From assembly GCF_002860285.1 (NCBI RefSeq), contig NZ_PGVF01000029.1, positions 16,292 through 80,291 of the forward strand: 64,000 nt of DNA, written 5' to 3'. Below are positions 36,103-42,448 of this stretch, one piece after another; position 1 is the stretch's first letter, and each line of letters opens with the position of its first letter. The notes under the pieces were generated by a model, which saw only the letters and a program-made list of their open reading frames with translations, searched no databases and was not told where the DNA came from. The DNA comes from Bacillus sp. M6-12 (GTDB taxonomy: Bacteria; Bacillota; Bacilli; Bacillales; DSM-1321). A program made the position numbers and the translations under genes.

Positions 36103-37377
36103 TTAAAGAATGAAGCCATTTTGTTTCGCTTCAAAACGTAACTGGTCTCTAAATTGAGGGTGAGCAATACGAATCAATTCTTTCGCACGTTCATCCAAGG
36201 ATTTGTATTTCAATTCAGCTATTCCGAATTCAGTTACTACATAATCCACATCATTTTTAGAAGTGGTCACAATAGAGTTAGGAATTAATCGTGGTTGTAT
36301 TCTTGAGATTGTCCCACCTTTGGCGGTAGAAGGCATACAAATAAAACTTTTTCCGTTTTTAGCAAAACGTGAACCTGTAACAAAGTCTACTTGACCACCA
36401 GTTCCACTATATAGCTTTCCACCTATTGTTTCAGAAGCACATTGTCCGTAAAAATCTATTTCCGTTGTAGCATTAATAGAAACGATATTATCTTCTTGTG
36501 CAATGATTCTTGGGTCATTTGTTTTATCAACCCCTAAAAGCCATATAGATTCATTTTTATGAATAAAATCATAAAGGTTTTTTGTTCCATAAGCGAACGT
36601 ACCTACAATTTTTCCTTTATAATTGTTTTTGTTAAGACCGTCAATAACTCCTAATTTACTTAATTCAACGATACCATCAGTAATCATTTCCGTATGAACC
36701 CCTAAATTTCTATGCTGTTTTAAGAAGCTCATGACTGCATTAGGAATTCCACCAATTCCGATTTGAAGGGTAGAACCGTTCTCAATATACTCAATCATAT
36801 GCCCTGCCACTTGTTTATCCAATTCAGAAATAGGAGCAGGAGTTAATTCACTTAATGGGTAATCGACTTCAATATAAGCGGTTACTTGGTTAATATGAAT
36901 TTTATTTTCTCCAAATGTTTGAGGCATTTGTTTGTTTACTTCCAAAATAAAAGGGACATTCCCAATCATGCTCGATACATAGTCTGCTTGTGTTCCTAAC
37001 GTAAAGTAACCATTTTCATCTATTGGTGAGGCAACAGCCATGACCAAAGGTTTCTTTGTTGTTTGTTTTAAAACAGTAGGCATTTGATGGAAGTGACAAG
37101 GAACAAAACGACAACCACCTTTTTGAAAGGCTTTTCGTGTAGCTGGGCTTAAAAAGTAGGAAATGTGTTCTAAATGTTCTTTGTATTTTCCATACATATA
37201 GTTACGTTCTTTTAAAGCTAATATTTGATGAACCTTTACTCCTTTTAATTGCTTAAACTCTTCTTCTAATAAATCTAAAAGAACAGTAGGTTCTCCATTA
37301 CTTAAAGGGAGAATAATATCTGTTTCTTCCTGAATAAAGTTTAAAATTTCATGTTTGTTTATTTGTTTTGACTGCAT
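36103..37377 (-). CDS. Acetyl-CoA hydrolase/transferase family (4-hydroxybutyrate CoA-transferase-like)
   Basis: 424 residues, RBS AAGGAGG. Family I CoA-transferase: N-terminal domain with a PTVLLDLL start and C-terminal domain with the GTGGQVDFVTGS segment (about 327-338), the GGKLYSGTGG loop, and a C-terminal AKELIRIAHP motif. The Glu used as CoA-thioester nucleophile would be in the EIDFYG/CASE region (about 305-315). Moves CoA between short-chain acids. A metabolic gene next to a tRNA array is unusual; its benefit here is unknown. Confidence 0.85.
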   Translation of the reverse strand: MQSKQINKHEILNFIQEETDIILPLSNGEPTVLLDLLEEEFKQLKGVKVHQILALKERNYMYGKYKEHLEHISYFLSPATRKAFQKGGCRFVPCHFHQMPTVLKQTTKKPLVMAVASPIDENGYFTLGTQADYVSSMIGNVPFILEVNKQMPQTFGENKIHINQVTAYIEVDYPLSELTPAPISELDKQVAGHMIEYIENGSTLQIGIGGIPNAVMSFLKQHRNLGVHTEMITDGIVELSKLGVIDGLNKNNYKGKIVGTFAYGTKNLYDFIHKNESIWLLGVDKTNDPRIIAQEDNIVSINATTEIDFYGQCASETIGGKLYSGTGGQVDFVTGSRFAKNGKSFICMPSTAKGGTISRIQPRLIPNSIVTTSKNDVDYVVTEFGIAELKYKSLDERAKELIRIAHPQFRDQLRFEAKQNGFIL

Positions 37378-37424
37378 AAATAGTTAATTCCTCCTTGCCT
37401 TGATAGTCTTACTTGATGTTAAAA

Positions 37425-37471
37425 AAGACAAAAACCAATGAGTAGGAACAAAAGTTCTTTTTCATTGGTTT
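37425..37471 (-). terminator. Terminator at the end of the tRNA array
   Basis: AAACCAATGA/TCATTGGTTT with inner AGGAAC/GTTCTT arm; on the minus strand the stem is followed by a T-run. Near-duplicate of 36001-36047. Confidence 0.8.
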
Positions 37472-37480
37472 ATTATCTAT

Positions 37481-37561
37481 GTCGCCAATGGGAGTCGAAC
37501 CCATACGCCTTTCGGCACTACCCCCTCAAGATAGCGTGTCTGCCTGTTCCACCATAGCGAC
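37481..37561 (-). tRNA. tRNA-Leu(GAG)
   Basis: 7-bp acceptor GTCGCTA/TGGCGAC, long variable arm, loop TTGAGGG. No encoded CCA. Last tRNA of the array. Confidence 0.9.
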
Positions 37562-37567
37562 TTAATT

Positions 37568-37641
37568 TGGAGCGGTTGAAGGGAATCGAACCCTCACTAT
37601 CTGCTTGGAAGGCAGGAGTTCTACCATTAAACTACAACCGC
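37568..37641 (-). tRNA. tRNA-Gly(TCC)
   Basis: Acceptor GCGGTTG/CAACCGC, loop CTTCCAA, T-arm GTTCGATT; CCA encoded. Confidence 0.92.
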
Positions 37642-37646
37642 ATATA

Positions 37647-37773
37647 GAGGAATGTCGGAATCGAACCGACCTAACACCATGTACTTCCTTTGGATACGCT
37701 GTCCCATTTAGAAGCGGAGGACTCGAACCATCCTTCTCTATGTATTCACATAGCCACCCAAACTGTATTCCTC
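37647..37773 (-). ncRNA. Expanded tRNA-like element with two T-arms
   Basis: 127 nt bounded by a perfect 7-bp acceptor-like stem GAGGAAT/ATTCCTC. A regular T-arm (GTCGG-TTCGATT-CCGAC) sits before the 3' strand, and a second T-arm-like hairpin (GG-TTCGAGT-CC) lies in the middle. A GTATCC...AAGTAC D-arm-like segment and CTATGT/ACATAG hairpin also occur. No normal anticodon arm can be drawn. Confidence 0.5.
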
Positions 37774-37951
37774 ACAATAATATTATTAAATCAACAGGAG
37801 GAATCCACATTCCTTAGACGATAATCGACTATCGCACTCCTGCGAGTACCAAGCCAATCTGTTCCCACAACTTAGTCTTATAAGACAATCCGCAGAGTCG
37901 AACTGCATACTATTGGTGATTGCTCCAGTTCATTCAACAATGATGTAATTT
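37774..37951 (-). ncRNA. Structured hairpin-rich stretch
   Basis: No CDS. Several local hairpins on the minus strand: GGAAT/ATTCC, CGATA/TATCG, CGCA-GGAG-TGCG, and a T-arm-like GCAG-TTCGACT-CTGC near 37892-37906. Looks like a further non-canonical or decayed tRNA-like RNA. Confidence 0.35.
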
Positions 37952-38079
37952 TGGAGCGGTGGGAGAGAATTGAACTCTCTTTGAGCCAGGGAGCATCAGC
38001 TATGAGCCAGAAGGAGCTACCTTCTTAATGGCTTGGCATCTATGGATTCAGTGTCATTACCAGTACACTTACACACCGC
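37952..38079 (-). ncRNA. Expanded tRNA-like element with encoded CCA
   Basis: 128 nt. Acceptor GCGGTG/CACCGC, D-arm AGTGT-ACTGGTAATG-ACACT, regular T-arm GAGAG-TTCAATT-CTCTC and encoded CCA. The region where the anticodon arm should be is about 60 nt too long and contains a strong hairpin (AAGAAGG/CCTTCT flanked by AGCC/GGCT). Confidence 0.5.
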
Positions 38080-38082
38080 ATA

Positions 38083-38158
38083 TGGTCGGACAGGCTGGAA
38101 TCGAACCAGCGACACCAGGAGCTTCAATCCTGTGCTCTACCAACTGAGCTACTGTCCG
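38083..38158 (-). tRNA. tRNA-Phe(GAA)
   Basis: Canonical cloverleaf, acceptor CGGACAG/CTGTCCG, loop TTGAAGC, CCA encoded. Confidence 0.93.
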
Positions 38159-38180
38159 TAATGGATATAGGGAAAAGGAA

Positions 38181-38222
38181 GTAAGACGGACAGGTTTATT
38201 TAACAGATAAATGTAGTCTTAC
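38181..38222 (-). ncRNA. Armless tRNA-like hairpin, GTT loop
   Basis: 7-bp acceptor-like stem GTAAGAC/GTCTTAC directly capped by an anticodon-like arm TTTAT-CTGTTAA-ATAAA. No D- or T-arm. Shares the 5' flank TGGGGTGCTG with the next element. Confidence 0.4.
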
Positions 38223-38266
38223 CAGCACCCCATATGTAATTTTTTATAAATAATAGAGAAAGAATA

Positions 38267-38306
38267 ATAAGACAGTCTTGTTCATTTGCAGTGAATGTAG
38301 TCTTAT
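38267..38306 (-). ncRNA. Armless tRNA-like hairpin, GCA loop
   Basis: Stem ATAAGAC/GTCTTAT capped by TTCA-CTGCAAA-TGAA, an anticodon-type loop (Y-U-GCA-R-N). Paralogue of 38181-38222. Confidence 0.4.
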
Positions 38307-38326
38307 CAGCACCCCATTAATATGTA

Positions 38327-38417
38327 TGGCAGAGGAGATGGGATTTGAACCCACGCCAGAACATTGTCCTGCTACTTGATTTCCAATCAAGCCCCTTGAC
38401 CGCTTGGGTACTCCTCT
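38327..38417 (-). tRNA. tRNA-Ser(GGA)
   Basis: Acceptor AGAGGAG/CTCCTCT, loop TTGGAAA, long variable arm, CCA encoded. Confidence 0.92.
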
Positions 38418-38418
38418 A

Positions 38419-38505
38419 TGGTGGGTAGGGAGAGATTTGAACTCCCAATGTATCTTACGTCATAGTTTTACAGACTACTTGCTTCACCAGTTTGCATACC
38501 TACCC
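38419..38505 (-). tRNA. tRNA-Tyr(GTA)
   Basis: Acceptor GGGTAGG/CCTACCC pattern, loop CTGTAAA, long variable arm, CCA encoded. Confidence 0.85.
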
Positions 38506-38583
38506 AAATGAATTAAAATAATGAACTTTACATTGTTTTTCTCGTCACTACTCGTTGTGACACACTTTATTTTAAAATTATTA

Positions 38584-38669
38584 TGGTGGAGAGAGAGGGA
38601 TTTGAACCCCCGAAACCTTACGGTGACAGATTTACAGTCTGTTGCGTTTAACCACTTCGCTACCTCTCC
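38584..38669 (-). tRNA. tRNA-Tyr(GTA), second copy
   Basis: Acceptor GGAGAGG, stem ACAGA-CTGTAAA-TCTGT, long variable arm, CCA encoded; closely resembles Bacillus chromosomal tRNA-Tyr layout. Confidence 0.92.
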
Positions 38670-38681
38670 ATGTATATAGTA

Positions 38682-38711
38682 ATTATACCTACTTTTGTTG
38701 ACTATTGTCAA
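38682..38711 (-). promoter_or_regulatory. Class A promoter inside the tRNA array
   Basis: Minus strand TTGACAATAGTCAA (38698-38711): -35 TTGACA (38706-38711), 18-bp spacer, perfect TATAAT (38682-38687). Drives the tRNAs below 38670. Confidence 0.75.
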
Positions 38712-38729
38712 TATAAAAGTAAAATTTTT

Positions 38730-38805
38730 TGGGGTGAACAGAGGGAATCGAACCCTCACTTTCAGAACCACAATCTGACGTACTAACCGTTATACTATGA
38801 ACACC
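38730..38805 (-). tRNA. tRNA-His(GTG)
   Basis: Loop TTGTGGT, C73 and an extra 5' G as expected for His, CCA encoded. The acceptor appears to carry two adjacent T-T mismatches. Confidence 0.85.
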
Positions 38806-38817
38806 ATTTTATTATTT

Positions 38818-38904
38818 TGGTGTCGGAGGTGGGACTCGAACCCACACGCCACAAAGGACACAGGAGCCTAAATCCTGCACGTCTGCCAATTCCGTCACTC
38901 CGAC
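38818..38904 (-). tRNA. tRNA-Leu(TAG)
   Basis: Acceptor GTCGGAG/CTCCGAC, loop TTTAGGC, long variable arm, CCA encoded. Confidence 0.92.
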
Positions 38905-38925
38905 ATATTTATATTTTATTAAGCA

Positions 38926-39091
38926 GGGGCTTAAAGGAGTCGAACCCATACTTCTGCTTTCCCAAGAAACTATCTATTTCGTGCATGTCATGTCAAGTTT
39001 CCTTTCTTCCTTTTCTGAAAAATATGCACATTTCTCTTCCAACTTAGAAATAAAGGTATAAGCAACGTACTTCCTATTATACGAAAGCCCC
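38926..39091 (-). tRNA. tRNA-Pro(GGG)-like gene with about 95-nt insertion in the anticodon loop
   Basis: 166 nt with perfect acceptor GGGGCTT/AAGCCCC, T8, D-arm GTAT-AATAGGAA-GTAC, a 5-bp anticodon stem TTGCT/AGCAG, loop TTGGGAA just before the 3' stem strand, short variable region and T-loop TTCGACT. About 95 nt separate the 5' stem strand from the loop. No CCA encoded. The insert itself has pairable segments (TTTCT/AGAAA, GAAACT/AGTTTC, GTGCAT/ATGCAC). Confidence 0.55.
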
Positions 39092-39101
39092 ATAATTGGT
39101 T

Positions 39102-39169
39102 TCAGGGGAGGGAGTCGAACCCTCAATCTCTGGATAATGAGTCCAGCGTTTTACCATTACACTACCCTG
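39102..39169 (-). tRNA. tRNA with CAT anticodon (Met or Ile2)
   Basis: Stem CTGGA-CTCATTA-TCCAG, T-arm with TTCGACT, acceptor CAGGG/CCCTG with a mismatch. T at position 37 is unusual. Confidence 0.75.
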
Positions 39170-39182
39170 CAATAATAATAGA

Positions 39183-39254
39183 CGATGGATAGGGGAATTG
39201 AACCCCTGTTTCTCGGTAGACAGCCGAGTGTAATAACCATTATACGAATCCACC
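39183..39254 (-). tRNA. tRNA-Asp(GTC)
   Basis: Acceptor GGTGGAT/ATCCATC, stem CTCGG-CTGTCTA-CCGAG; no CCA encoded. Confidence 0.92.
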
Positions 39255-39259
39255 ATAAT

Positions 39260-39336
39260 TGGTAGGGAATATCCGATTTGAACGGATGACCTCTTGGATG
39301 TAAGCCAAGTGCTCTAACCAACTGAGCTAATCCCCT
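39260..39336 (-). tRNA. tRNA-Val(TAC)
   Basis: Loop CTTACAT, acceptor AGGGGAT/ATTCCCT, CCA encoded. Confidence 0.92.
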
Positions 39337-39337
39337 A

Positions 39338-39414
39338 TGGTCAAGATAGCAGGACTTGAACCTGCGACCCCTGCATCCCAAATGCAGTGCTCTACCAAAC
39401 TGAGCTATATCTTG
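39338..39414 (-). tRNA. tRNA-Pro(TGG)
   Basis: Acceptor CAAGATA/TATCTTG, stem CTGCA-TTTGGGA-TGCAG, CCA encoded. Confidence 0.93.
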
Positions 39415-39419
39415 ATAGT

Positions 39420-39504
39420 TGGTGTCGAAAGAGGGAGTCGAACCCTCACGCCCGAAGGCAATAGATTTTGAGTCTATCGTGTCTGCCAATTCCACCATTT
39501 CGAC
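39420..39504 (-). tRNA. tRNA-Leu(CAA)
   Basis: Acceptor GTCGAAA/TTTCGAC, loop CTCAAAA, long variable arm, CCA encoded. Confidence 0.93.
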
Positions 39505-39528
39505 ATCATGTTAGGTATTAAAATTTAT

Positions 39529-39606
39529 TGGTGGGACTGGAAGGATTTGAACCTTCGACCCTCCGATTAAAAGTCGGATGCTCTAAAACCACTGAGCTAC
39601 AGTCCC
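39529..39606 (-). tRNA. tRNA-Lys(TTT)
   Basis: Acceptor GGGACTG/CAGTCCC, stem TCCGA-CTTTTAA-TCGGA, CCA encoded. Confidence 0.93.
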
Positions 39607-39610
39607 GAAT

Positions 39611-39688
39611 ATTACTACTTGCGTGGGAGTTCACCCACCGTTGTCGATTTACAGTCGTTGTCGCCATTTGCAGTGAACAAGTAGTAAT
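39611..39688 (-). ncRNA. tRNA-sized hairpin RNA with two anticodon-type loops
   Basis: 78 nt closed by a perfect 11-bp stem (ATTACTACTTG and its complement). Inside are CTGCAAA (shared with 38267-38306) and CGA-CTGTAAA-TCG, plus a GGG-TGAACT-CCC hairpin. Neither a normal D- nor T-arm can be drawn. Confidence 0.4.
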
Positions 39689-39691
39689 TAA

Positions 39692-39765
39692 TGGGTGTAG
39701 AAGGACTTGAACCTTCGACTCCCTGATTAAAAGTCAGGTGCTCTAACCAACTGAGCTATACACCC
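39692..39765 (-). tRNA. tRNA-Lys(TTT), second copy
   Basis: Acceptor GGGTGTA/TACACCC, stem CTGA-CTTTTAA-TCAG; no CCA encoded. Confidence 0.92.
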
Positions 39766-39774
39766 AAAATAATA

Positions 39775-39850
39775 TGGTGGGTATGGTAGGACTTGAACCT
39801 ACGACCATCTGATTATGATTCAGACACTCTACCAACTGAGCTACACACCC
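39775..39850 (-). tRNA. tRNA with CAT anticodon (Met or Ile2)
   Basis: Stem TCTGA-ATCATAA-TCAGA, CCA encoded. Met versus lysidine-modified Ile2 cannot be decided by eye. Confidence 0.85.
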
Positions 39851-39883
39851 ATTTTTAGGAAAGGGAACAAGTCCCTTTCATGA

Positions 39884-40315
39884 TTACGCCAAGCGTTGTT
39901 TAATGAGTTGAGATAGAAGACCGTTGTCCACTTTACCATTCAATGCTGGTTTTGCGATTTTCATGGCTTCTCCCATTGTCATTCCTTTTTGAACACCAAG
40001 CGTATCCAATTCTTTTTCAATTTCTTCTTTTGATAGTTGTTTTGGCAAGTAGGCTTCGATAATTTCAATCTTTGCTTTTTCTTGCTCTACAATATCTGGT
40101 CGATTTGCTTTTTCAGCTTCAGCCAAAGATTGTTTTGTTTGCTTCAACTCACGCTGAACAATTGCCAATTCTTCTGCTTCTGTTAGTTCAGAACGCTTTT
40201 CTTTTTCTGCACTTGTTAGTCCAGCTTTGATAAGAGTAAGAACTCCTTTTTTCAGCGTTTCTTTGTTACGCATAGCATTTTTCAAATCTTCCATAATCCG
40301 TTTTTGCAACGTCAT
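39884..40315 (-). CDS. yqeY: YqeY/GatB-domain protein
   Basis: 143 residues from ATG 40315 (AGAAGG upstream; a longer in-frame version has no RBS). Matches the YqeY family: TLQKRIMEDLKNAMRNK start, ELAIVQRELKQTKQSLAEAEK helices, EKAKIEIIEAYLPKQL, and the terminal G-x-MG-x-MKxxKP...GK-D...L motif. The domain is shared with the GatB subunit of tRNA-dependent amidotransferase and binds tRNA-related substrates. Embedded in the tRNA array with its own class B-like promoter. Confidence 0.9.
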   Translation of the reverse strand: MTLQKRIMEDLKNAMRNKETLKKGVLTLIKAGLTSAEKEKRSELTEAEELAIVQRELKQTKQSLAEAEKANRPDIVEQEKAKIEIIEAYLPKQLSKEEIEKELDTLGVQKGMTMGEAMKIAKPALNGKVDNGLLSQLIKQRLA

Positions 40316-40361
40316 ATTATTTACCTTCTTTCTGGTATGTAGTGTATCTATCACTTACTTC

Positions 40362-40401
40362 ATAATATACTACATTTAATTTTTTGTCAAGTATTTTTTA
40401 C
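40362..40401 (-). promoter_or_regulatory. Class B-variant promoter of yqeY
   Basis: Minus strand GTAAA-AAATAC-TTGAC (40386-40401): right arm is a consensus -35 TTGACA (40385-40390), 17-bp spacer, -10 TATTAT (40362-40367). Confidence 0.65.
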
Positions 40402-40428
40402 AAAATTACTTTTTAGTATTTATTGGAT

Positions 40429-40502
40429 TGGTGGAGCATGAGAGAATCGAACTCTCAAATTCGACTTGCAAAGCCGATGTTATCCCATTTAACTAATGCC
40501 CC
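40429..40502 (-). tRNA. tRNA-Ala(TGC)
   Basis: Acceptor GGGGCAT/ATGCTCC, stem TCGGC-TTTGCAA-GTCGA, CCA encoded. Confidence 0.92.
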
Positions 40503-40504
40503 AT

Positions 40505-40581
40505 TGGTTGCAGAGAGGGGAATCGAACCCCTCTTGTAAGGATATGAGCCTCACCAGACTAATCCAAGCCTTGCCCTCTGC
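40505..40581 (-). tRNA. tRNA with CAT anticodon, possible initiator
   Basis: Stem TGAGG-CTCATAT-CCTTA, CCA encoded. The first acceptor base pair looks mismatched (A opposite A), a feature of initiator tRNAs, though the three G-C pairs of initiator anticodon stems are missing. Confidence 0.75.
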
Positions 40582-40591
40582 TATAATAAGA

Positions 40592-40666
40592 TGGTAGCGT
40601 GTGAGGGAATCGAACCCTCGATATTCGGTAGAAAGCCGAATGTCTTAACCACTTGACCAACACGCC
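40592..40666 (-). tRNA. tRNA-Glu(TTC)
   Basis: Acceptor GGCGTGT/ACACGCT, loop CTTTCTA, CCA encoded. Confidence 0.93.
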
Positions 40667-40675
40667 AAAATAATA

Positions 40676-40769
40676 TGGAGGAGAGTAGGAGACTCGAACT
40701 CCTAAGCCGAGCTACTAACTCGACACGCTGGTTTTCAAGACCAGTGCCTTACCATTAGGCTAACTCTCC
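40676..40769 (-). tRNA. tRNA-Ser(TGA)
   Basis: Acceptor GGAGAGT/ACTCTCC, stem CTGGT-CTTGAAA-ACCAG, long variable arm, CCA encoded. Confidence 0.93.
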
Positions 40770-40776
40770 ATATAAA

Positions 40777-40848
40777 CGCCCTCTAAAGGATTTGAACCTC
40801 TTCTAAATGTTCCGTAGACATTCGTGCTATCCGTTACACTAAGAGGGC
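40777..40848 (-). tRNA. tRNA-Arg(ACG)
   Basis: Acceptor GCCCTCT/AGAGGGC, loop CTACGGA; no CCA encoded. The only Arg tRNA seen. Confidence 0.92.
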
Positions 40849-40853
40849 ATGAT

Positions 40854-40928
40854 TGGTAGGGTATGTGGGAATCGAACCCACGTTATCCGATAGAAAGTCG
40901 GATGTCTTAGCCACTTGACCAATACCCC
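40854..40928 (-). tRNA. tRNA-Glu(TTC), second copy
   Basis: Acceptor GGGGTAT/ATACCCT, stem TCCGA-CTTTCTA-TCGGA, CCA encoded. Confidence 0.92.
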
Positions 40929-40933
40929 ATAAT

Positions 40934-41007
40934 TGGTGACACGTAGGGGAGTCGAACCCCTGATTTCGCATAGAAAGTGCGATGTCTTACCGCTTGACCA
41001 ACGTGCC
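40934..41007 (-). tRNA. tRNA-Glu(TTC), third copy
   Basis: Acceptor GGCACGT/ACGTGTC, stem CGCA-CTTTCTA-TGCG, CCA encoded. Sequence clearly different from the other two. Confidence 0.92.
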
Positions 41008-41012
41008 AAATT

Positions 41013-41192
41013 TTACTTGTTTCTTTTTTTTATTAATTTTGTTACATTAGATTTCGGAGTCCAGCAATCAAAAGAGTAATGTGTTTTGGTATCAAACCCT
41101 AATCGTTTACAGCGATAAGTCATACCGTTTTTCTCTCTCTTTGCTTCAAAATGGATACAGGTTGCACAACAATGGTACTTATTTGTTTCCAT
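41013..41192 (-). CDS. 59-residue Cys-rich protein
   Basis: ATG preceded by AAAGGAG with 6-base spacing. Five or six Cys (HCCATC near residue 8, RC near 28, DCW near 43) plus His suggest a zinc- or metal-binding mini-domain; basic C terminus. Lies between tRNA genes on the same strand. Family unknown. Confidence 0.7.
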   Translation of the reverse strand: METNKYHCCATCIHFEAKREKNGMTYRCKRLGFDTKTHYSFDCWTPKSNVTKLIKKRNK

Positions 41193-41220
41193 ACATAACT
41201 CCTTTCTAATCTAATCATAT

Positions 41221-41262
41221 TGGTAAAGCCTACCTTACGGTGAATGAATCCGTCAGAGCTTT
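41221..41262 (-). ncRNA. Armless tRNA-like element with encoded CCA and CAT loop
   Basis: 42 nt: acceptor AAAGCTC/AGGCTTT (one mismatch), 2 nt, one arm ACGGA-TTCATTC-ACCGT, 5 nt, acceptor 3' strand, discriminator A and CCA. D- and T-arms are missing, yet spacings match a tRNA with these arms removed. Confidence 0.4.
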
Positions 41263-41342
41263 TTTCCAGCTTGTGTTTTCCTATTTTTCTACCATTCTTT
41301 TAAGAAAAAAGTTACACTTTGCGAACCAGCTATGTTATGTAG

Positions 41343-41376
41343 TGATAAGGCTGATTAAAAATTCAGCATCTTATCA
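41343..41376 (-). ncRNA. Armless tRNA-like hairpin, TTT loop
   Basis: Perfect 7-bp stem TGATAAG/CTTATCA capped by GCTGA-ATTTTTAA-TCAGC. An 8-nt loop containing TTT. Confidence 0.35.
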
Positions 41377-41386
41377 ACTCAACTCA

Positions 41387-41635
41387 TTATTCATTATCTT
41401 TGTTGCGAAATGGGAAGTTTGACCCACCACCTTCGCCTCTATCTTCTTCGTTATCACGAACAACTTTAGATAATACGAAAGCAGAATAAACAGCCCAAAT
41501 GAAAATCCCTGCATAATAGCCTTTCTCTACTAACACCCACTCCGTATTCCAAATGGCTATAAGGAAGAACCCAACTGCCAAAATGAATGAAGCCCATGAT
41601 AGAAAAGTAAATGCTGTAGTATTACGTTTTTTCAA
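41387..41635 (-). CDS. YiaA/YiaB-like two-helix membrane protein
   Basis: 82 residues, TTG start after AAAGGAGGTG. Matches the YiaA/B two-helix family: KKRNTTAFTFLSWASF start, two membrane helices (about 8-28 and 38-58), then KVVRDNEEDR and a Gly-rich tail. Function of the family is not known. Sits in the tRNA array. Confidence 0.85.
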   Translation of the reverse strand: MKKRNTTAFTFLSWASFILAVGFFLIAIWNTEWVLVEKGYYAGIFIWAVYSAFVLSKVVRDNEEDRGEGGGSNFPFRNKDNE

Positions 41636-41696
41636 ATAATTTCACCTCCTTTCGCTATGTACAAGCATTGGTATTACTAATGCGAAAGGTATGTAG

Positions 41697-41770
41697 TGGG
41701 AGAAAGAGGACTTGAACCTCCGACCTCACCCTTATCAGGGGTGTGCTCTAACCAACTGAGCTATTCTCCC
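41697..41770 (-). tRNA. tRNA-Ile(GAT)
   Basis: Acceptor GGGAGAA/TTCTCCC, stem CACCC-CTGATAA-GGGTG; no CCA encoded. Confidence 0.93.
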
Positions 41771-41778
41771 ATATCAAA

Positions 41779-41862
41779 TGCAGGAAGGGGGAGTCGAACC
41801 CCCACGTTCCGAAGAACAACGGATTTTAAGTCCGTTACGTCTGCCAGTTCCGTCACTCCTAC
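41779..41862 (-). tRNA. tRNA-Leu(TAA)
   Basis: Acceptor GTAGGAG with G-T pairs, stem CGGA-CTTAAAA-TCCG, long variable arm; no CCA encoded. Confidence 0.9.
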
Positions 41863-41891
41863 ATGTATAAATTTATTAAAATGAATGTGCT

Positions 41892-42401
41892 TTAACTTTT
41901 ATTTGTTTGTTTGTTAATTCGTAAAACAATTGGATAAATAACACCCATAACCAATGAATTGACCACTGCTGTTGGAAGAACTACTGCACTAAACAAAGCG
42001 ATAAATGGTGCTGGTAATTCAGACATTAGTAATGCACTTCCTAAGAAAATGCTTCCGCTCACGATTGTTCCAACAAACGTAAATGCCAATGTAACGAATG
42101 GCTTGTCTTTATATTTTTTCATGGTAAGAACCAGAATAAAAAATACAAGGGCTGTTATACCTTTATCAACAATATTCGGAATTTGTCCTGCAGGAAATGT
42201 AGTTGTAAATGCTGATAATAGACCAGCGACACTTCCTAATAAAAATACATGCTTGATAGAAGGGAAGGCTAAAATCCCGACAAACATCATGACCAGAAAA
42301 ATATCTGGTTTCATACCGAAGAAAAATCCTGGTATAACTGCATGTAGTACAAATCCTAATCCCATTAATAAGGACATAAAGACTAAATCTCTTGTTTTCA
42401 A
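41892..42401 (-). CDS. trpP: Tryptophan transporter TrpP
   Basis: 169 residues from a TTG at 42401, chosen to match the family start MKTRDLVFMSLL; a GTG at 42416 abuts the RBS AAAGGTGAG. Five or six hydrophobic segments and the family signature GMKPDIFLVMMF (about 28-39) and FPAGQIPNIVDK (about 68-79). In Bacillus this is the Trp uptake protein. It is flanked by tRNA genes, with two tRNA-Trp copies further up the array; no T-box or TRAP site was recognised upstream, where a tRNA-Gln follows immediately. Confidence 0.88.
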   Translation of the reverse strand: MKTRDLVFMSLLMGLGFVLHAVIPGFFFGMKPDIFLVMMFVGILAFPSIKHVFLLGSVAGLLSAFTTTFPAGQIPNIVDKGITALVFFILVLTMKKYKDKPFVTLAFTFVGTIVSGSIFLGSALLMSELPAPFIALFSAVVLPTAVVNSLVMGVIYPIVLRINKQTNKS

Positions 42402-42448
42402 CTCAACTTCACTCACCTTTCTATTCTCAACTTGTCTAATCTAAACTT

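Noticed and set aside
37647..38079. tmRNA (ssrA)
   Set aside because: No tag reading frame ending in the usual ALAA-type peptide and no matching 5'/3' tmRNA ends.
38926..39091. Group I or group II intron in the Pro tRNA
   Set aside because: At about 95 nt the insert cannot hold either catalytic core, and no P7 or domain V-like sequence is visible.
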